This document shows, piece after piece, positions 1-7,930 of a DNA stretch of 61,880 nucleotides. The number at the start of each line of letters is the position of its first letter. Position 1 is the stretch's first letter. The DNA is taken from positions 1 through 61,880 of the forward strand of contig CAZNEI010000011.1 of the NCBI GenBank assembly GCA_964572045.1, given 5' to 3'. Made by a program: the position numbers and the translations under genes. The notes under the pieces are model-generated. The model did not search any database, was not told where the DNA came from, and worked only from the letters and a program-made list of their open reading frames with translations. Origin of the DNA: CBDCKR01 sp964572045 (GTDB lineage Bacteria > Gemmatimonadota > Gemmatimonadetes > Longimicrobiales > Gaopeijiaceae).

Positions 1-94
1 CCCTATCTCACAACACCACAATAGCTTGGAACAATCCGGGCCGTCGAAGTTCGGCTTAGGAGGGAGCCGATCCACCGCCGGGAGGAGGATCGCG

Positions 95-667
95 ATGTTC
101 CGGCACATGCTTCTGTCCCTCGCGGGTACCTCCGTTCTGGCGGCTGTCGCCGTCCCCGCCTCGTCCCAGGATCTCCGGCTGAGCATCTCGGCCGGCGCGT
201 ACGATCCGGGAGGAGCCGATTTCGGGGACACGGCCGCCGGTCCCGGTTTCGACGCCGTCGCCCTCGTGTCACTCTCGCCTCGGTTCGAATTGGGAGGAGG
301 CGCTCAGTGGAACGCTCACGGAGTGAGCTTCTCCACGAGCGACTGGAACGTCGTTTCCCTCTTCGTCGAGCCGCGCATCAGGCTGGGCGCGGACGATGCG
401 AACCTCCAGCCCTTTGTGGCCGGCCGGCTCGGGCGGATGAAGAAGTCGCTCGACGTGGGAGGCCGGACCCGCTCGGCCAGCGGCGTCGGGGTCGGGGGCC
501 TGGCGGGGCTGGGCTACCAAGCAACGCCGACGATCGCCTTTGAGCTCGCGGCGACCGCGTACTACCTCTCGTTCGGGGACCTGGAACAGGGAGGTGCGAT
601 GCGCGCGAACAGCAGCAGCTCGGGCAGCGCATTGGGGCTTCGGATGGGTCTTGTGCTGACTCCCTGA
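95..667 (+). CDS. Exported beta-barrel outer-membrane protein (unknown function)
   Basis: 190 residues. The N-terminus (about residues 1-25) is a clear Sec signal peptide ending in PASSQ, so the mature protein is exported. The rest alternates hydrophobic and polar residues with many Gly and aromatic positions and ends in a hydrophobic strand (LGLRMGLVLTP), as small outer-membrane barrels of the OmpA/OMP_b-brl type do. The ATG at 95 was chosen over the one at 26 because a strong ribosome site (ggaggagga, 81-89) lies just upstream and the signal peptide starts there. There is no enzymatic motif. It could be a porin-like or structural barrel, and the ligand is unknown. It stands alone, upstream of the copper chaperone gene. 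Confidence 0.7.
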   Translation: MFRHMLLSLAGTSVLAAVAVPASSQDLRLSISAGAYDPGGADFGDTAAGPGFDAVALVSLSPRFELGGGAQWNAHGVSFSTSDWNVVSLFVEPRIRLGADDANLQPFVAGRLGRMKKSLDVGGRTRSASGVGVGGLAGLGYQATPTIAFELAATAYYLSFGDLEQGGAMRANSSSSGSALGLRMGLVLTP

Positions 668-979
668 GCGATTCCGACGCGGAACCTCGACGACACCACC
701 GACGTGCGCGGGGCCGGTCACCGTCCTCGGCGGGCGGGCCCGCACAGGAGACCCTGGAATACGCGCGTCCGTCGGAGCCGCTGTCGCTGGCGGGTAGCGT
801 CAGAAGTTCATCGCCAGCCATGGAGCGCGCCCCGAGAGGCGGCGTCATGTGACGGGTGCAGCAGGATCGAGTAGACTTGGGTGGGCGGGGGTCGGGTCGT
901 GCGCGAAGACCCCGCGTCCCGATCAATCACTGCGGTTTCCCGCCACCGGAGCCGAAGCCAGAACCGAGCCAGGACGCTC
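668..979. other. Intergenic region, no gene seen
   Basis: 312 bases between the barrel protein stop and the HMA chaperone start. Open frames here are arginine-rich and proline-rich on both strands, as expected for non-coding GC-rich DNA. No convincing hairpin, promoter or RNA gene was recognised. Confidence 0.5.
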
Positions 980-1189
980 ATGAACAAGACACTTGCCATC
1001 ACCGGGATGTCCTGCGGCCACTGCGTGAGCCACGTGAAATCCGCCCTCGAAGGGGTGGAAGATGTGGAGCACGCGGACGTGTCACTGGACCGGGGCCAAG
1101 CCGAGATCACCCTTTCCGCCGACGTCGCGGACACCGACCTCGTGGCTGCCGTCGAAGCGGCGGGATACGGAGCCGAGGCGGGGTCGTGA
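980..1189 (+). CDS. HMA-domain copper chaperone (CopZ-like)
   Basis: 69 residues forming one heavy-metal-associated domain. The metal-binding motif GMSCGHC puts Cys12 and Cys15 at the usual place after the first strand, and the C-terminal VEAAGYGAE is typical of the family fold. Such proteins carry Cu(I) between P-type ATPases and repressors, but no copper ATPase or CopY/CueR regulator is present here. The start at 980 gives the normal family length and has aggacgct upstream. It may supply copper to exported cuproproteins encoded further along (multicopper oxidase, cupredoxins); that link is inference. Confidence 0.88.
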   Translation: MNKTLAITGMSCGHCVSHVKSALEGVEDVEHADVSLDRGQAEITLSADVADTDLVAAVEAAGYGAEAGS

Positions 1190-1228
1190 CCGGTCGAAGC
1201 TAACCGGCCGACCGAGGTTGGCGGCCGG

Positions 1229-1651
1229 ATGAGAGCCCTCACACGCACCCTCGAGCTCCAGACGGAAGGCGACGTCGATATCGTGGACGTGACCCCTGAG
1301 CTGCAGGCGCTGGTCGGCGGAAGCGGCATCACCACGGGGCAGGTCACCGCGATGGTCGTGGGGTCCACCGCGGCCTTGACCACCGTGGAGTACGAGCCCG
1401 GCCTCGTCGGCAGCGACATCGCCCGGGCGCTCGAGCGAATCGCCCCCCGGGACGGCCGCTACGAGCACGAGAAGATGTGGAACGACGACAACGGCCACAG
1501 CCACGTGCGGGCGAGCCTCATCGGACCTTCCCTCGCTATTCCGGTCGTCGAGGGCGCACTTCCGCTCGGCACCTGGCAGCAGGTGGTCCTGGTCGACCTC
1601 GACACGCGGCCCAGGCAGCGCCGGATCGTGGTGAACGTCGTCGGACAGTGA
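1229..1651 (+). CDS. YjbQ/UPF0047 family protein
   Basis: 140 residues, the usual length for YjbQ/UPF0047 proteins, which form small trimers; some members show weak thiamine-phosphate synthase activity. The family signatures are present: VGSTAALTTVEYEPGL near the middle, the HSHVRASLIGPS segment holding the conserved histidines, and the C-terminal GTWQQVVLVDLDTRPR. The cellular role is not settled in any organism. The stop lies 7 bases before the GTG of the acylase gene, so the two are probably cotranscribed. Confidence 0.85.
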   Translation: MRALTRTLELQTEGDVDIVDVTPELQALVGGSGITTGQVTAMVVGSTAALTTVEYEPGLVGSDIARALERIAPRDGRYEHEKMWNDDNGHSHVRASLIGPSLAIPVVEGALPLGTWQQVVLVDLDTRPRQRRIVVNVVGQ

Positions 1652-1658
1652 GGGGCGA

Positions 1659-4181
1659 GTGGGATCCGTCCTCAAGGTCGTCCCGGGCGCACTGGCTCTC
1701 GCCGCCGGTCTGTACGTCGGGGCTCGACCTGTGGGGCCCGTCCCGGCCCTCGGGCCCTTCCTGGACCCCGTCCGTGGGGTCTGGGCCAGCGCCCGCGGGA
1801 CCACACTGCCGGCCCGTGTCGAGCACACGGTGCCGGGCCTCTCGGCGGAGGTCCGCATCGTCTACGACGATCGCCGGGTCCCGCACGTCTTCGCCGAGAC
1901 GCTGGAAGACGTGATTCGAGGCCTCGGGTATGCCGTTGCCAGGGATCGCCTCTTTCAGCTGGAACTCCAGACCCGGGCCACCGCAGGCACGCTGACGGAG
2001 TTGGTGGGAGAGGTCGCGCTCCCGGCCGATCGCCGGTCACGGCAGCTGGCGCTCGCCTGGTCGGCCGAGCGGGATTACGCACGGATGCGCCCCACCTCCG
2101 AGCTGAGGGGACTTCTCGGCGCCTACGCCGAAGGGGTCAACGCGTGGATCACCGCGATGTCCCCCTCCGAGGTCCCCCTCGAATACCACCTGCTGGGCCG
2201 GAGGCCGATGGCCTGGGAGCCGCAGCACTCGCTCTACCTGCTCAAGCGCATGGGCTGGACGCTCGCCCTCATCAACACCGAGCGCCGGAAGAACGCAGCC
2301 GCAGCGCTCGTCGGCCGGGAGGCCGCCGACGGCCTCTTTCCCGTGAACGCGCCGATCCAGGAACCGATCCGGCCCAACGGACTCGGCGAGCCCAGGTTCG
2401 ACTTCTCCCCCCTGCCTCCTCCCGGCGACCCCACTGACGAGTTGATTATACAACTCAGCGCGATGCAGGCATTCTTCGGCCCCATGGACGATCGGGCGAG
2501 GCGGGGGAACGAGACGCTGCTCGGTTCCAACAATTGGGCGATCGCCCCCTCTCGTTCGGCCCAGGGGCACGCTGTGCTTGCGGGAGATCCACATCTGGAC
2601 CTCACGCTCCCCAGCATCTGGTACGAAGCCCATCTGGTGGTTCCCGGGGAGCTGGACGTCTACGGGGTGACGATTCCGGGCGCGCCCGCGATCGCGATCG
2701 GCTTCAACCGAGACGTGGCCTGGACCTTCACGAACAGCGGCTCGGACGTCATGGACCTGTACCGAGAGACGGTCGACGCTGCCGACCACCCCCGCAGTTA
2801 CCTGCTCGACGGTGACTGGCGTCCGTTCGAGGTTCGCGTCGAGGCCTATCGGGGGAAGGACGGATCGGTGCTCGCGGTCGACAGCATCTTTCACACGCAC
2901 CGGGGGCCGGTCAGTCGCGCTGCCGGCGAGTTCGTTTCTCTTCGGTGGACCGTGCTCGAGGACCAGGGCGAGCTCCGGTCGCTCCTCGGCGTCAACCGGG
3001 CCGCCTCGGTCGAGGAGTGGCTGGCGGCGATGGAGAGCTGGGTGGCTCCGACCCAGAACGGCCTGGTGGCCGACCGGTCGGGAAACATCGCCATTCGGGC
3101 CTCCGGTCGCTACCCGATACGCCCGGAGGGGACTCGTGGCGACTGGGCCTTTGACGGCTCCAGCTCCGGAAACGACTGGCAGGGCTCGCATCCGGTCTCG
3201 GCCTACCCCGGCTCGGTGAACCCTCTGCAGGGATATCTGGCCTCGAACAACCAGCAGCCGGTCGACCCGGCGTACGACGATCGGTATCTGGGGGCCGACT
3301 GGCCCTCGCCCTGGCGAGCCATGCGGATCAACCAGCTGCTTCGCGCTGACTCGATCTTCACCGCGGAGGACTTGGCGGGCTTTCAGACCGACCCGGGCAG
3401 TCCGCGCGCAGACGTCTTCGTGGACGCGTTCCTCCGCGCATCCGGACGGATCGGTGAGGAATCGCCCTCTTCGGACACCCGGGCCAAGGGGGATACCGGA
3501 GATCGCCCCCCCGTGGAGGAGGCCGTTCGGCTCCTGGCTGAGTGGGACCGCCGTTACACCAAAGACAACGCGCGCGCCGCCCTGTTCGAGCTGGCCATGG
3601 ACGAGTTGCAGCGTCGAACGTGGGACGAACTCACAGACGCCGGCGGGCACCGGGTCGCAACCCCGAGGACGGCGGTCTTGGCCGCCCTCTTGACCGACCC
3701 GGAAAGCGCCTGGTGGGACGATCTCTCCACCCCCGACGCTGTCGAGTCGCGCGACGACATCCTCTCGGCCTCGCTGGCCGCTGCCCTCGCCCGGGCCCGC
3801 GAGGCCTACGGGCCGGAGTCGGAGGGCGGATGGGTCTGGAGCGAAGTGAGCGACGCAAACGTCGTCCACTTGCTGGGCATCAACGCGTTCTCGGCTCTCG
3901 GTCTCCCCGTCCGGGGAGGACCGGAGACGTTGAGCCCCAACTCGGGCGGCGGCCGGGACGGCGCGAGTTGGCGAATGGTCGTGGAGCTCGGCCAGGAGGT
4001 CGAGGGACGAGGCACCTACCCGGGTGGACAGTCGGGCCATCCGCTGAGTCCCCATTACCAGGATCGCCTCGAGAGCTGGATCGAAGGGGAGCTTCAGCCA
4101 CTCCGCTTTCCCCGCACACCCGGCCAGCTCGCGGAGCTCGCTCGCGCCGTGGCCGTTCTGAGGCCAGGAGCGAGCCGATGA
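1659..4181 (+). CDS. Penicillin acylase family protein (Ntn hydrolase)
   Basis: 840 residues, a normal length for precursors of the penicillin/cephalosporin/acyl-homoserine-lactone acylase family, which hydrolyse amide bonds after self-cleavage into alpha and beta chains. The N-terminus is hydrophobic (signal peptide or anchor). Typical alpha-chain features follow, including YHLLGRRPMAWEP. The autocatalytic site is GSNNWA, where Ser290 would become the N-terminal nucleophile of the beta chain. The later DPHL and NQQPVDPAY segments also match. The start is GTG with gagggg just upstream at 1650-1655. The substrate cannot be read from sequence: beta-lactam, acyl-homoserine lactone and other N-acyl compounds are all possible. 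Confidence 0.92.
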   Translation: MGSVLKVVPGALALAAGLYVGARPVGPVPALGPFLDPVRGVWASARGTTLPARVEHTVPGLSAEVRIVYDDRRVPHVFAETLEDVIRGLGYAVARDRLFQLELQTRATAGTLTELVGEVALPADRRSRQLALAWSAERDYARMRPTSELRGLLGAYAEGVNAWITAMSPSEVPLEYHLLGRRPMAWEPQHSLYLLKRMGWTLALINTERRKNAAAALVGREAADGLFPVNAPIQEPIRPNGLGEPRFDFSPLPPPGDPTDELIIQLSAMQAFFGPMDDRARRGNETLLGSNNWAIAPSRSAQGHAVLAGDPHLDLTLPSIWYEAHLVVPGELDVYGVTIPGAPAIAIGFNRDVAWTFTNSGSDVMDLYRETVDAADHPRSYLLDGDWRPFEVRVEAYRGKDGSVLAVDSIFHTHRGPVSRAAGEFVSLRWTVLEDQGELRSLLGVNRAASVEEWLAAMESWVAPTQNGLVADRSGNIAIRASGRYPIRPEGTRGDWAFDGSSSGNDWQGSHPVSAYPGSVNPLQGYLASNNQQPVDPAYDDRYLGADWPSPWRAMRINQLLRADSIFTAEDLAGFQTDPGSPRADVFVDAFLRASGRIGEESPSSDTRAKGDTGDRPPVEEAVRLLAEWDRRYTKDNARAALFELAMDELQRRTWDELTDAGGHRVATPRTAVLAALLTDPESAWWDDLSTPDAVESRDDILSASLAAALARAREAYGPESEGGWVWSEVSDANVVHLLGINAFSALGLPVRGGPETLSPNSGGGRDGASWRMVVELGQEVEGRGTYPGGQSGHPLSPHYQDRLESWIEGELQPLRFPRTPGQLAELARAVAVLRPGASR

Positions 4182-4552
4182 CCGCCGTCGTGATTCTCGG
4201 ATGCGGCATCGCCCTCGGAACCGCCCTGGCGGGGTGGTGGGCGGTCCCGGCCCTGGGGGTCCTCTACGGGCTCTGGCGCGGTCCGGGCCGCGCTGGGGCG
4301 GCAGCGGCGACGGGAGCCCTGCTCGGGTGGGGCATCCTTATGGCGTGGAATTGGCTGTCGGGTCCGGTGACGCAGTTGGCCGCGTCCATGGGCGCCGTCC
4401 TGGGTCTGCCGGCTTGGGCGCTGCTTCTGGCGACCGGACTCTTCCCCGCCTGGTTGTGCGGCTGCGCGGCGGCGGCGGGAGCGGCCCTCCGAAGCCGACC
4501 GTTCGGGCGAGCCCGGCAAGGGGAGACGGCGCGGCGCGTCAGATCTTCCTGA
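4178..4552 (+). CDS. Small hydrophobic membrane protein
   Basis: 124 residues with three or four hydrophobic segments (about 3-40, 46-62, 66-90 and 93-106) and a basic tail. Its ATG overlaps the TGA of the acylase gene (ATGA at 4178-4181), a classic sign of translational coupling. No family was recognised and there is no catalytic motif. It may be an accessory membrane protein of the acylase operon, but that is inference from position only. Confidence 0.6.
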   Translation: MTAVVILGCGIALGTALAGWWAVPALGVLYGLWRGPGRAGAAAATGALLGWGILMAWNWLSGPVTQLAASMGAVLGLPAWALLLATGLFPAWLCGCAAAAGAALRSRPFGRARQGETARRVRSS

Positions 4553-4721
4553 GAAGCCAGCTCAGAACGAGCCGAACGATCCTCCGAAGGATGATCATCA
4601 TCGCCGGTATCCGGACTCCGATCGCAGCCATCGGCCGTGCACAGCCTCCGCTGCGCGCGCCCTCCCGCGAGACCCTACGTTCGAGAGGAGGACGAGGTTT
4701 CCGCGCATACCGCTTGGCCAC
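4539..4721 (-). CDS. Possible small membrane peptide (doubtful)
   Basis: A 60-codon frame, or about 20 codons from the inner ATG pair, that ends in a strongly hydrophobic amphipathic stretch rich in Ile, Leu, Val and Arg. It converges on and overlaps the last 14 bases of the upstream plus-strand gene. The first part is Arg/Pro/Gly-rich and does not look coding. No homology was recognised. It is listed only because the tail looks like a membrane-active segment. Confidence 0.2.
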   Translation of the reverse strand: MAKRYARKPRPPLERRVSREGARSGGCARPMAAIGVRIPAMMIILRRIVRLVLSWLLRKI

Positions 4722-4772
4722 CCGGACGTAGGGACGCGTGGCACCAGGCGTGGCGGCGACGCGGGTGGCGGA

Positions 4773-5423
4773 TCAGGGAGCAGCGGGTGCGGCCGGGGAG
4801 CGGAGCTCCGCGCAGAAGTGTCCCCGGGTCTCCGGGCCCCGGGCTCCGCTCGTCCAAACCCCGCTGAACCGGTCGTCTCCGATCTCCCGGACTTCGAGGA
4901 CCGTAAAGCCGCCCTCGAAATCGACGATGTCGCGACGATTGGCGTCCGATCCGAACCGCAGGAGAATACTCGGGCCCTGATCCGTCTCGCTCTCGATTAC
5001 CAGGACTCCGGGAGCCGCCGGATCCGAACTGGAGAGGTCGCCGACGCGGAGCGCCCCGACCGCCTCCACGCGGACCTCCGCGAATCCGAACAGCGGCGCC
5101 ACGACACGAGGGATCGGGCCGCCGCCGCTTCCCACGAATCTCCGTAGACCGGCCCCCTGTTCGCGCAACACGAGATTCCCCCGCACCGACCGGGTGTCGG
5201 CCGCCGGGGCCCGCTCGACGAGGGTGAGCGAGTACTCGCCCGTCCGTCCGTCGAGAGACGCCGCGGACCCTAGCACGCCTGTCGGCGCCACGCACTCGAG
5301 GGCGGCCCGGACCCTCTCGGCTTCGGTGCTCTGCTGCCCTGGCGGAGCGTCGCCGCCCGGGCCGGTGCATGAGAGGAACGGGCACAGTAACGGTGCGAGG
5401 TTCCGCAATCTTCGGCGAGTCAT
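4773..5423 (-). CDS. Predicted lipoprotein, unknown function
   Basis: 216 residues. The N-terminus has basic residues, a hydrophobic core and FLSC followed by TGPGGD, an acceptable lipobox, so it is probably a periplasmic lipoprotein. The mature part has alternating strands and no recognised domain. A C-terminal Cys (HFCAELRS) could pair with another Cys near residue 64 (LECVAPT). The internal ATG at 5423 was chosen because it begins the signal sequence; the 89 codons further upstream are Arg/Pro-rich. It is divergently oriented to the DsbD-like gene. Confidence 0.6.
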   Translation of the reverse strand: MTRRRLRNLAPLLCPFLSCTGPGGDAPPGQQSTEAERVRAALECVAPTGVLGSAASLDGRTGEYSLTLVERAPAADTRSVRGNLVLREQGAGLRRFVGSGGGPIPRVVAPLFGFAEVRVEAVGALRVGDLSSSDPAAPGVLVIESETDQGPSILLRFGSDANRRDIVDFEGGFTVLEVREIGDDRFSGVWTSGARGPETRGHFCAELRSPAAPAAP

Positions 5424-5799
5424 CGACGAGCCCCCCGCGCCCGTCATCGGCCACCCGACGGCTGGCCCCGGATCACCGAAGGCGTGATGGGGGCCAGCCG
5501 CGGCGGCGCTGGGGCGAACCCCCACCCCTGTCCCGGCACTCCGTAATGCACCTCGGGAGGGGACGGAGGGGTGGCACACGAGCGCTGCGTATCGTGGCCG
5601 GGTTGGCGCACACGGGTCCTCGATCGGAGATGGGGAGGGGCCAGGTCGGAGAAACCGCCTACGTCTAACGTGTCCGACCGGCAGCGTCAAACGGAACGTG
5701 GCGCCCGAACGTCTAGGTAGTGCCGAGGCAACGACCTGGGCGGGCCAGGAGAAGGTACTGGAGCTAGGAACTTCCCCCTCGCCCGGCTACAATGGGTCC
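5424..5799. promoter_or_regulatory. Divergent intergenic region (lipoprotein / DsbD-like gene)
   Basis: 376 bases between two divergently oriented start codons, so it should hold promoters for both. A TACAAT hexamer at 5788-5793 sits 6 bases before the plus-strand ATG. Nothing else was recognised. Confidence 0.45.
5788..5793 (+). promoter_or_regulatory. Candidate -10 element, leaderless start of DsbD-like gene
   Basis: TACAAT matches five of six consensus bases and ends 6 bases before the ATG at 5800, so transcription would start at or near the A of the start codon. There is no Shine-Dalgarno sequence before this ATG. A weak TAGGAA lies at the -35 spacing. Confidence 0.4.
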
Positions 5800-6519
5800 A
5801 TGCTCAATCCGACGCTTCAGAGTCCGGTGCTCGCCGAAAGCCTCTCACAGAGCCCGCTCCTATCGCTCGCCACCTTGTTCGGCGCGGGGGTGCTGACGAG
5901 CCTCACGCCCTGCATCTATCCCATGATCCCCATCACGGCATCTGTGTTGGCGGGCACGACGGATCAGGGCGCCCCCAAATCGAGGGTCGTGGGCCTGACG
6001 CTCACCTACGTCATGGGCCTCGCACTTCTGTACGCCACGGCGGGACTCATCAGCGGACTCACGGGCACCCTCTTCGGCACCATCAGCGCGAGCCCGTGGG
6101 CCCGTCTCGCCATCGGCAACCTGCTCTTGGTCTTCGGGCTCGCCATGTTCGACATCATTCCCCTGTCGGCGCCGAAGCGCCTGCTCGATTGGGCGGGCGG
6201 ACTCGGGGGAGGCTCGTACCCCGCCGTCTTCCTCCTGGGTGCCACCTCGGGAATTGTTGCGGCCCCCTGTGGCGCGCCGGCGTTCGCGGTCGTGCTTACC
6301 TGGGTCGCGGCCACACAGGCGGGTGTGATGGGCTTCGCCTACCTCTTCGTGTTCTCTCTCGGGATGACGGCGCTTCTCGTGGGGATCGGCCTGTCGTCCG
6401 GCTTCGGGGCGGCCCTTCCGGCGTCGGGCCGCTGGATGGTCTGGATCAAACGGGCCGCTGCGGTGATTATGCTGGTAATGGCCCAGTATTATTTCGTTCA
6501 AGTAGGCATGGTGCTGTGA
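5800..6519 (+). CDS. DsbD/CcdA-like transmembrane thiol-disulfide reductase
   Basis: 239 residues, six or more membrane segments. The DsbD/CcdA superfamily moves reducing equivalents from cytoplasmic thioredoxin across the inner membrane using two membrane cysteines. Both are visible: LTPCIYPMIPI in the first helix pair and AAPCGAPAF in the fourth. The LTPCxYPMIPI form is closer to the membrane domain of DsbD than to short CcdA. The ATG at 5800 is preferred over 5698 because the upstream codons are not membrane-like and there is a -10 element just before 5800. The stop overlaps the GTG of the thioredoxin gene (GTGA), so the two are coupled and probably form one reductant relay to the periplasm. 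Confidence 0.88.
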   Translation: MLNPTLQSPVLAESLSQSPLLSLATLFGAGVLTSLTPCIYPMIPITASVLAGTTDQGAPKSRVVGLTLTYVMGLALLYATAGLISGLTGTLFGTISASPWARLAIGNLLLVFGLAMFDIIPLSAPKRLLDWAGGLGGGSYPAVFLLGATSGIVAAPCGAPAFAVVLTWVAATQAGVMGFAYLFVFSLGMTALLVGIGLSSGFGAALPASGRWMVWIKRAAAVIMLVMAQYYFVQVGMVL

Positions 6520-7046
6520 ACTCCATTCATCTTCGTATTCGACCGTGTCTTCTCGCGCTCTTGGCATCCGCGGGCTTCGCCTCCTCGACCGCCGCCCAGG
6601 AACGCGGCGAGGTCGGCATCGCGCTGGGCGAGAGGCCCGAACTCGTGGAGATCGAGGACCTGGACGGGAATCCGGTAAGGCTCGCGGATTACGTCGGAGA
6701 GAAACCGCTCCTGATCGAATTCTACGCCCGGTGGTGTGAGAATTGCGAGGCGCTCCTGCCCCAGATGATCGACGTCTACGACCGCTACGGTGACCGCATC
6801 GAGTTCCTGGCCATCAGCGTCGCGGTATCTCAATCTCCCCGGTCGGTCAAGCGAGCGCTCGAAGATCACCCCGTCGACTATGCCACGGTCTGGGACGCAG
6901 GAGGCCGGGCGGTCCGGGCATTCCTGGCTCCCGCCACGTCCTACATCGTGGTCCTGGACGCGCAAGGTGTCGTCACCTACACCGGCGTCGGACCCGAGCA
7001 GGACATCGAGGCGGCCGTCCTCACCGCCCTCGCCGACAGCGAATAG
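6516..7046 (+). CDS. TlpA-like exported thioredoxin
   Basis: 176 residues. A signal peptide (about 1-26, ending STAAQ) precedes a thioredoxin-fold domain with the redox motif WCENC (Cys74 and Cys77), followed by a conserved proline-containing loop (APATSYIVVLDAQG). The start is GTG at 6516, overlapping the TGA of the DsbD-like gene by 3 bases. Function is inferred to be periplasmic reduction of apocytochrome c or other protein disulfides, fed by the upstream membrane reductase; the c-type cytochromes in this window are plausible clients. Confidence 0.85.
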   Translation: MNSIHLRIRPCLLALLASAGFASSTAAQERGEVGIALGERPELVEIEDLDGNPVRLADYVGEKPLLIEFYARWCENCEALLPQMIDVYDRYGDRIEFLAISVAVSQSPRSVKRALEDHPVDYATVWDAGGRAVRAFLAPATSYIVVLDAQGVVTYTGVGPEQDIEAAVLTALADSE

Positions 7047-7158
7047 GGGCCTCCGCCGAGGCCGGGAAGACGGAGCCGCACAGGAGTCGGAGACACCGTC
7101 GCTCCACGACGACGGCATCGACACTCTGCCGACCCGGTGTGCTGGAAGAGCCCAAGAC

Positions 7159-7194
7159 GAGAGGGGCCCGGCCCCGGGCGGCCGAACCCCTCTC
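7159..7194 (+). terminator. Terminator-like hairpin after the DsbD/TlpA operon
   Basis: Perfect 8-base inverted repeat (GAGAGGGG at 7159-7166, CCCCTCTC at 7187-7194) with a GC-rich loop, followed by TCTCTT. It lies between the plus-strand TlpA stop and the minus-strand peroxiredoxin stop, so it could serve both directions. It lacks a true T-tract. Confidence 0.45.
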
Positions 7195-7271
7195 TCTCTT
7201 CATGCTGGGGTAGAGCGTCGTCGCCGATCCCCGCCCCTTCCTTCAATTCCCCGAGTGCGGAGAACTCGCCG

Positions 7272-7862
7272 TCAGTCTTCGTTGGCTTCGTCGAGAGCCG
7301 GAGCCACGCGTTCAATCTCCCGGCCGAGCTCCTCGTATGCCGTGGGATCGATCTCCCTGAACCGCAGGGCCGTCCACGCCACTCTTCCGTCCGGCCCAAC
7401 GACGATCACGGATCGGGAAGCGATGTTGCCACTTTCGCGCAGACCGAGGCCGTAGGCGTCGGCCGCGGCATGGCCTTCGTCGGTCGCGAACAGGAAAGGA
7501 AAGTCCGCATCGGCAGCCCAAGAAGCGAGCTCTTCGGGCGGGTCGTCGCTGATGCCGATGACGTTCACGCCTCGGCCGCCCCGGAAAACGCTTGCGTACT
7601 GATCACGGTACGCTTCCATTTGGATCGTTCAGCCACGCGTTCGAGCTCTGAAGAAGAACGCCAATACCACCGCCTCTCCCCGGAGATCCGACAATCGGAC
7701 CGGCTCCCCAAGGACTCCGTAGCGGGTTGCACCGGGAAGAGCGAAATCCGGAGCCATCTCGCCCACCGCGATGAGGCCGGATTCCGCGTCCTGCGCAGCG
7801 GTGGGCTGAGCCAACGCCAGACCCAGGGAAAGAACGAATACGAACGAGCAGCAAAGTCGCAT
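7272..7862 (-). CDS. Exported peroxiredoxin (AhpC/TSA) with selenocysteine at the peroxidatic position
   Basis: Read through one in-frame TGA (7629-7631) the frame gives 196 residues, a full-length AhpC/TSA domain behind a signal peptide (1-23, ending PTAAQ). The TGA is codon 78 and falls exactly where peroxiredoxins have their peroxidatic cysteine: FFFRARTRG-U-T corresponds to the family pattern PxxxTxxC-T, with the threonine at -3 kept and the usual Pro replaced by Phe. Upstream VGEMAPDFALPG and downstream GPDGRVAWTALRF are typical family segments. No other cysteine occurs in the mature chain, so this would be a 1-Sec enzyme. A hairpin fitting the bacterial SECIS rules lies 15 bases after the TGA. 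Without Sec insertion the gene would look like two truncated pseudogene halves. It is expected to detoxify peroxides in the periplasm. Confidence 0.8.
7594..7613 (-). promoter_or_regulatory. Candidate bacterial SECIS element
   Basis: In the mRNA of the peroxiredoxin gene a perfect 6-bp stem (GCGUAC / GUACGC) closes an 8-base loop CGUGAUCA. The loop starts 21 bases after the UGA and has G at its second position. Known bacterial SECIS hairpins have the loop about 16-37 bases after UGA and a G in the first two loop bases, so all three checks are met. A lower GGAA/UUCC pairing may extend the stem. Confidence 0.65.
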
Positions 7863-7913
7863 CGATAGCCCTCCTTACTTGTCGGTGCGGGAAACGCCGC
7901 ATGAAGCGACCAG

Positions 7914-7919
7914 TATAAC
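7914..7919 (+). promoter_or_regulatory. Candidate -10 element before the CAP-domain gene
   Basis: TATAAC, five of six consensus bases, ends 11 bases before the ATG at 7931. This would give a leader of only about 5 bases. The 68-base divergent gap between the peroxiredoxin and CAP genes must hold both promoters. Confidence 0.4.
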
Positions 7920-7930
7920 GCCGATCCCCC

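Noticed and set aside
2037..4055. 672-codon minus-strand frame opposite the acylase
   Set aside because: The acylase has the autoprocessing Ser site and family motifs. The antisense frame has no fold-like pattern.
7629..7862. Truncated 77-residue AhpC-like gene plus a separate 115-residue gene as two real proteins
   Set aside because: Both are in the same frame, separated by one TGA and three codons, and together make one complete domain. Selenocysteine readthrough explains them better.
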